Shown piece by piece: positions 60,037 through 64,000 of a stretch of 64,000 nt of DNA; position 1 is the stretch's first letter, and the number at the start of each line of letters is the position of its first letter. The stretch spans positions 62,001 to 126,000 of the forward strand of contig NZ_FOZS01000003.1 of the NCBI RefSeq assembly GCF_900116205.1, in the 5' to 3' direction. The position numbers were made by a program, and so were the translations under genes. This DNA comes from Halostagnicola kamekurae. GTDB taxonomy: Archaea; Halobacteriota; Halobacteria; Halobacteriales; Natrialbaceae. Below the pieces are notes generated by a model. The model worked only from the letters and a program-made list of their open reading frames with translations, had not been told where the DNA came from and did no database searches.

Positions 60037-61467
60037 GTGACAGAGTCGTCGCCCACGTCCCCGGCCGACGTTCGCTCGATTGTCTCGCGCAACCGCGTCC
60101 GAATCGTGTTTGTGGCCCTGATATTGCTCTCCGCCGGCGTCGTCGTCAACGGCGCGACCGAAGACGGAATCTCGACGGCGTCACAATCCGCGGTTCCCGA
60201 AGCGCCCGCGACCGAGAATCACACGGTCGTCACCGAGTCCGGCCGCGCGGGAACGATTACCGTCTACTCGCCCGATGGCGAGGTCGAGTACTACAACAAC
60301 TCGAGGACGAAGTACTTCGACGTGGATCCAATCGAGGGCGAGCCGATGACGATCGAGTACACGGCGACCGATACGATCCACTCGGAAGGGCCGACCTGTG
60401 GCGAGCCGCCGTGTGCGCGAAACGTCATCGAGCGCCTCGACTTGACCGAGGAAGACCCCACGCCCGAAGTGATCTACAAGCGCTACGATTACAAAGAGAG
60501 CGCCGGCGAGTGGCACGATTCGACGCGGATCAACGAGACCCACGTCGCCATCGCGGACATCGTCGCCGATCAGGTCTTCATCGTGAACACGGAGACGGAG
60601 GTCGTCGAATGGCTCTGGGATGCTCAGAGTGACTACCCGATCGACGAGGGCGGATCGTATCCGGGAGACTGGGCTCACATCAACGACGTCGAATACATCG
60701 ACGAGGGACAACACGAGGGACGTTTGATGGTCAGCCTTCGTAACCAGGACCAGGTAGTCTTCCTCGATCGAGATGAGGGGCTCGTCGAGGACTGGACGCT
60801 CGGTGAGGAGGACAATTACGATATTCAGTACGAACAGCACAACCCGGATTACATTCCCGAATCACAGGGAGGTCCCGCGGTCATCGTCGCTGACTCAGAA
60901 AACGGGCGTATTCAGGAGTTCCAGCGCGAAGACGGCGAGTGGAATCGGAGCTGGGAGTGGCAAGACGATCGGATCCAGTGGCCCAGAGACGCCGACAGAC
61001 TCCCCAACGGGAACACGCTGATCGCAGACAGCCACGGCAACCGCGTCTTCGAAGTGAACGAGTCAGGAGATATCGTCTGGGAAGTCCCGTCGACGCTCCC
61101 CTACGAAGCTGAACGCCTCGAGACGGGCGCAGAAAGCGAAGGGGGCCAGAGCGCGGCCGAACTCGGCCTCGAGTCCCGAACGGAAGAAGACGAGGGAGGG
61201 GGCGGCGGTGGCGACTCGGGCGGTGGCGGTTTGAGCATCGACTTCAACCCGATCGAGTACCTCGGAAACGTCCTCGAGAGCGTGCTCCCACACCGTATTT
61301 ACAACGGGATGCTGTACGCCTCGCCGATCTGGATGGGGTCGACTGAATTCGCCGCGATCGGACTGGGTCTCCTGACCGGAATGATCTGGGTCGGAACGGA
61401 GATCAGGTGGCAACTTCGGGACGCCGGCGTCCGATTCCGAGTCCCCGTCTATCGACGAGACGAGTGA
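60037..61467 (+). CDS. Arylsulfotransferase-like propeller protein
   Basis: A 476-residue protein (485 from the earlier GTG at 60010). An N-terminal helix (about residues 20-40) anchors it, followed by a six-bladed propeller with 'HINDVEYIDEGQHEGRLMVS' and 'RDADRLPNGNTLIADSHGNR', typical of the arylsulfotransferase (ASST) family. The C-terminus has a Gly/Glu-rich linker and a membrane helix ('FAAIGLGLLTGMIWVG'). ASST enzymes transfer sulfate between phenols; archaeal members may instead be binding proteins. A TATA-like ACTAATATC (59968-59976) lies about 35 bases before the first GTG. Confidence 0.75.
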   Translation: MTESSPTSPADVRSIVSRNRVRIVFVALILLSAGVVVNGATEDGISTASQSAVPEAPATENHTVVTESGRAGTITVYSPDGEVEYYNNSRTKYFDVDPIEGEPMTIEYTATDTIHSEGPTCGEPPCARNVIERLDLTEEDPTPEVIYKRYDYKESAGEWHDSTRINETHVAIADIVADQVFIVNTETEVVEWLWDAQSDYPIDEGGSYPGDWAHINDVEYIDEGQHEGRLMVSLRNQDQVVFLDRDEGLVEDWTLGEEDNYDIQYEQHNPDYIPESQGGPAVIVADSENGRIQEFQREDGEWNRSWEWQDDRIQWPRDADRLPNGNTLIADSHGNRVFEVNESGDIVWEVPSTLPYEAERLETGAESEGGQSAAELGLESRTEEDEGGGGGGDSGGGGLSIDFNPIEYLGNVLESVLPHRIYNGMLYASPIWMGSTEFAAIGLGLLTGMIWVGTEIRWQLRDAGVRFRVPVYRRDE

Positions 61468-61478
61468 TCCCAACTGCC

Positions 61479-61484
61479 TTTTTT
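61479..61484 (+). terminator. T6 run after the arylsulfotransferase-like gene
   Basis: TTTTTT begins 12 bases after the stop codon, the simple T-rich signal that ends many archaeal transcripts. The 26-base palindrome at 61533-61558 lies further on. Confidence 0.45.
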
Positions 61485-61532
61485 ACACCTCTCTAACGCG
61501 CGGAGACTCGAAAGACGTCCGACGACTACTCG

Positions 61533-61558
61533 GAACCCCGAAACCGGTTTCGGGGTTC
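61533..61558. repeat. 26-bp perfect palindrome between convergent genes
   Basis: Arms of 13 bases (GAACCCCGAAACC and its exact complement) meet without a spacer. It lies in the gap between the convergent arylsulfotransferase-like and DedA genes. It could fold into a cruciform or RNA hairpin and act as a bidirectional terminator. No such perfect palindrome was noticed elsewhere in the window. Confidence 0.85.
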
Positions 61559-61593
61559 AGGAAGGGATATCGATGGATCGGCAGACGGTTCAT

Positions 61594-62118
61594 TTAAAAG
61601 GTCAACAGGTAGCCACCCAGCAGGTAGAGACCGGCGAGGATCGACTGAAAGAAGAGTGATCCGAGTGATGAGAGGACGGCGAACGTTCGGCCGTCCATCT
61701 CCGAGAGGCCGGCAGGAACGGTGAGCAGTCCCCTGACGACCAGCATCGTGTTACTGACGACGACGGCGATCCTGCCCCAGCGATCGAACCAGTGGTCGAA
61801 GCGCTCGAGTCGCGACTCCGTCAACGGAAACCATCGCTTCTGAATGACGTACTCCCGTCCGGCGCGACGGGCGAGGCGGAACAACAGGAACTGTCCGATC
61901 GTCGTGCCGACGACCGCGAGAGCGACGATCGCGATCGTCTCCGGGATCGACGACCCGATCAGCGCAAGCGCGGACGGGACGACGAGTTCACTCGGCATGA
62001 ATCGCAGCATCATCGCGCCCTCGAGGATACAGATGGCGAACAAGACTGCGAACGCGAACTCCGACGCGAAAAGCGACTCGAGCCAGTTCGGCAACCCCTC
62101 GAGTTGCAGCGGGACCAT
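61594..62118 (-). CDS. DedA-family membrane protein
   Basis: A 174-residue DedA (VTT-domain) protein with four to five helices. Visible features are 'RFMPSELVVPSALALIG', 'GTTIGQFLLFRLARRAGREY' and 'VVSNTMLVVRGLLTVPAGLS', where the conserved R-x2-P-type helix breaks lie. DedA proteins are lipid scramblase-like transporters (polyprenyl phosphate or phosphatidylethanolamine). The start codon ATG at 62118 is clear. A minus-strand T-run (CTTTTAAATG) lies just after the stop. Confidence 0.85.
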   Translation of the reverse strand: MVPLQLEGLPNWLESLFASEFAFAVLFAICILEGAMMLRFMPSELVVPSALALIGSSIPETIAIVALAVVGTTIGQFLLFRLARRAGREYVIQKRWFPLTESRLERFDHWFDRWGRIAVVVSNTMLVVRGLLTVPAGLSEMDGRTFAVLSSLGSLFFQSILAGLYLLGGYLLTF

Positions 62119-62305
62119 ACCCCCCTCCTATTCCGTCCCGGATGTAAGCGTTATTGGTCGCTAAGATGTCACTTTCAGCACGGCACACGGGGGAGTGAGG
62201 CGATGGAATCCGAGGTGGATGCGGCCCTCGGTCGGTGCGATGGATCGTCCTCGAGAATCAATGAATCCCAAACGTTGTTGGGGGGACCGCCTGAATGCTA
62301 CGTCA

Positions 62306-62830
62306 ATGGACGCGATGCGAATCGTGTTTCTCGCGAGCGCGTTCGCCACCCACGCGGTCGTCGGCTACGCTCTCGTCAACGCGTTCACCGATGCCGATCC
62401 GCGGCTCGGCATCGTACTGGGGCTCCTCCCTGACGCGGACTTCCTATTTCCCGCGGCGTGGGGGTGGCCGCTGGTCCACCGCGGACTCACACACACGCCG
62501 CTGTTCGCGGCCGTCGTCGTCGCCGTTGCGTACGGGATCCGGCGAGATCGGACCGTCGCGACCGCTGTCGGACTGGGGATCGGGTCGCACCTCGCGATCG
62601 ACTCCCTGTCGGCGAAGGGGATCGACTGGCTGTATCCGTTCGCGGCGAGCGCGGGACCGGGGGTATCGGTTCACGGACCGGTGGCGACGGCACTACTCTG
62701 GGCGGCATCGATCTGCGTCATCGAGTGGCGGACGGAGGGGTTCCTCGGTGGGTCGATACCGGACGACCGATCGGCTCATCGGAGCGACGGCCCCGACCCG
62801 TCCGATCGGCAGACCGAGAAAAGCGAGTAG
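62306..62830 (+). CDS. DUF457/YdjM-type membrane metal hydrolase
   Basis: A 174-residue membrane protein of the metal-dependent hydrolase (DUF457/YdjM) family. The motifs are 'LGLLPDADFLFP' (LxPDxD), 'HRGLTHTPLFA' (HRxxTHS-like) and 'GIGSHLAIDSLSAKGIDWLY' (GxxxHxxxD). They probably bind a metal at the membrane. Members often act in lipid or cell-wall metabolism, and the YdjM relatives are linked to the LexA regulon. The ATG at 62306 is preferred over an upstream GTG at 62195, because the intervening sequence is not protein-like; ATG 62315 is also possible. Confidence 0.78.
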   Translation: MDAMRIVFLASAFATHAVVGYALVNAFTDADPRLGIVLGLLPDADFLFPAAWGWPLVHRGLTHTPLFAAVVVAVAYGIRRDRTVATAVGLGIGSHLAIDSLSAKGIDWLYPFAASAGPGVSVHGPVATALLWAASICVIEWRTEGFLGGSIPDDRSAHRSDGPDPSDRQTEKSE

Positions 62831-62890
62831 CGCAGTCGATCCGAGCAGCACGAACGCTCATTGACCCGGCCGTTCGAAGTCGAGCCAGAG

Positions 62891-62959
62891 TCATGACGTG
62901 AGACACACCACGACGCATGCAAACAGTCCCAGGAGGAGACCGAACCAGATCGTGTGCAT
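62891..62959 (-). CDS. Possible 22-residue hydrophobic peptide
   Basis: A short frame reads 'MHTIWFGLLLGLFACVVVCL' and then TS. A basic-free single hydrophobic segment with two cysteines is possible for a membrane microprotein. There is no strong promoter evidence. It may be chance. Confidence 0.25.
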   Translation of the reverse strand: MHTIWFGLLLGLFACVVVCLTS

Positions 62960-63049
62960 CGAGGATGGATCCGCGTCAGGGGTCGATCGATATGCGAACG
63001 CGTTGCCGGTCCGACGACGAGCGACAGTCGTCCAGTCCCCGCCCGGGAG

Positions 63050-64000
63050 TCACTCGAGCGCTTTGACGCCGAACGCGGAGACCGATATACCGCCGATCAG
63101 GACCGGCATCCAGTAGACCGCTCCGCGGAAGATGAGCACGGCCGCGGTGATAACCGACGCCGCGATGCCGGTGGTCGGGACGAGTAGCGTGACGAACGCG
63201 GCCTCGATACCGCCGAGTCCGCCGGGAAGCGGGGCGGCACCCGCGAGGTTCGCGAGCGGGATGACGAACAGCAGCACGTACGGCGAGACCGGTTCGCCAA
63301 GCGCCGCGAACGCGGCCGTGAGCGCCGCCGTCTGGAAGAGCCAGCCGGTCAGCGAGAGACCGATGACGGCCGAAAGACGCCAGCGGTCCGTCGAGACGCG
63401 CTCGATGTTCTCGAAGAAGCGGCCCATCCGATCGGTCAGGTCAGCCTCGAGCGTCTCGCTTTCGAAGCGAGCGATCCCGAGCCGACCGAGACGGGGAGCG
63501 ATAGCGGCCGGAAGGCGGTCGATGATCGCGTGTCGATACTTCCAGATGAGGATCATGACAAGGACGACTGCGGCGATCAGTACGACCGCCGAGCCGACGG
63601 CCGTTCCGAGGCGCTCGCCGATCGCCGCGGTCGTCGCGTAGTAGCCGACGCCGACGAGAATCAACGAGATCGAGGGAACGACGTTGAGCACGTCGACGCT
63701 GGCGATTCCGGCTAGCCCCGTCTCGTAGCGCGTGTCGGAGATCTTCGAGATGAGCAGCGCCGCGACTGGTTCCCCGCCTGCCTGACCGAACGGCGTGACG
63801 TTGTTGGCGAAGACGGCACCTGCGTAGACGAAAAACGCTTTGACAACCGGCAACTCGACGTCAAGAGAGATCAAAACAGTCCGAAGCATGAGGCTCCACG
63901 CGGCCAGCCAGCACAGCGCGAAGGCGAACGTCGTGACGATGAGCGAGGGTTTCGCCGAGAGCAGCGTGGCGATAACCTCACGCGTGCCGACGGCGAAGAA
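63050..64000 (-). CDS. Flippase-like/LPG-synthase TM family protein, 5' truncated by window edge
   Basis: The gene continues past the right edge; at least 316 codons are present. It is a polytopic protein of the lysylphosphatidylglycerol-synthase transmembrane (UPF0104) group, with 'FANNVTPFGQAGGEPVAALL' (family hallmark NxxPxxxGG-P) and 'PLPGGLGGIEAAFVTLLVPT'. These proteins translocate or modify glycolipids; archaeal ones often sit near glycosyltransferases. The open frame reads through to base 64000 without a start that must be the true one; an internal ATG at 63889 is in frame but too late. Confidence 0.82.
   Translation of the reverse strand, partial: FFAVGTREVIATLLSAKPSLIVTTFAFALCWLAAWSLMLRTVLISLDVELPVVKAFFVYAGAVFANNVTPFGQAGGEPVAALLISKISDTRYETGLAGIASVDVLNVVPSISLILVGVGYYATTAAIGERLGTAVGSAVVLIAAVVLVMILIWKYRHAIIDRLPAAIAPRLGRLGIARFESETLEADLTDRMGRFFENIERVSTDRWRLSAVIGLSLTGWLFQTAALTAAFAALGEPVSPYVLLFVIPLANLAGAAPLPGGLGGIEAAFVTLLVPTTGIAASVITAAVLIFRGAVYWMPVLIGGISVSAFGVKALE

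Overview
This window comes from an extremely halophilic archaeon of the class Halobacteria, probably a Natrialbales-type organism. The evidence is a GC-rich coding background with CG-rich third positions, very acidic predicted proteins, twin-arginine lipoproteins, AbrB-PhoU regulators, TATA-like boxes roughly 22-35 bases upstream of start codons, and several small protein families known mainly from haloarchaea. No rRNA, tRNA or CRISPR array was seen.

Layout. (1) 1-6.2 kb is an AT-richer, decayed accessory stretch. It has an intact NTF2-like gene, an SDR oxidoreductase, a ClC-type channel and a UspA, mixed with broken genes: an alpha/beta hydrolase, a zinc-ribbon protein with an internal stop, a frameshifted membrane protein and a transposase remnant. 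(2) 6.2-8.3 kb has a PQQ-propeller lipoprotein and a GAP-family membrane protein. (3) 8.6-16.05 kb is a five-gene formate dehydrogenase operon on the minus strand: NuoF-like subunit, NuoG-like Fe-S subunit, catalytic FdhA, DUF1641 protein, and a second FdhA-like molybdoprotein. It is divergent from an oxalate/formate-type MFS carrier; a formate/nitrite channel lies 10 kb further on. (4) 18.1-19.5 kb is a CNNM/CorC-type transporter. (5) 19.7-26.6 kb is a carbon-monoxide-dehydrogenase-like molybdenum hydroxylase cluster (coxG-S-L-M-D-E) whose large subunit carries the form II motif AYRGAGR. (6) 26.7-28.7 kb has a PAP2 phosphatase and the FNT channel. (7) 29.0-32.7 kb is pstSCAB with one-base TAATG overlaps. 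(8) 32.8-38.2 kb has miscellaneous genes: UspA, zinc ribbon, SMR exporter, aldo/keto reductase and small membrane proteins. (9) 38.2-48.7 kb is an aerobic respiration block: NapH/CcoG-like polyferredoxin, cytochrome c oxidase subunits II, I and III, several small membrane proteins, and a FixI/CcoI-like copper ATPase. (10) 48.8-64 kb holds an AbrB-PhoU regulator, small zinc-finger and DUF proteins, a FAD monooxygenase, a LURP-one protein, DoxX, a lone tyrosine recombinase, an iron-type binding lipoprotein behind a DtxR-like operator, SCO and TlpA proteins, an arylsulfotransferase-like protein, DedA, a DUF457 protein and the 3' part of a flippase-like membrane protein.

How the genes fit together. 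The window is rich in electron-donor and terminal-oxidase genes. Formate (FNT, MFS, FDH) and a CODH-like hydroxylase could feed electrons to the aa3-type oxidase. The CcoG-like and FixI-like proteins plus SCO are plausible copper-centre assembly factors for that oxidase. The pst operon and the distant AbrB-PhoU gene share upstream sequence elements, suggesting one phosphate-responsive regulon. No clear defence or phage system was found. The most unusual items are the FDH operon with a NuoF-like subunit that has lost its FMN/NAD motifs, the proposed oxidase-maturation module, and the shared pst/phoU promoter elements.
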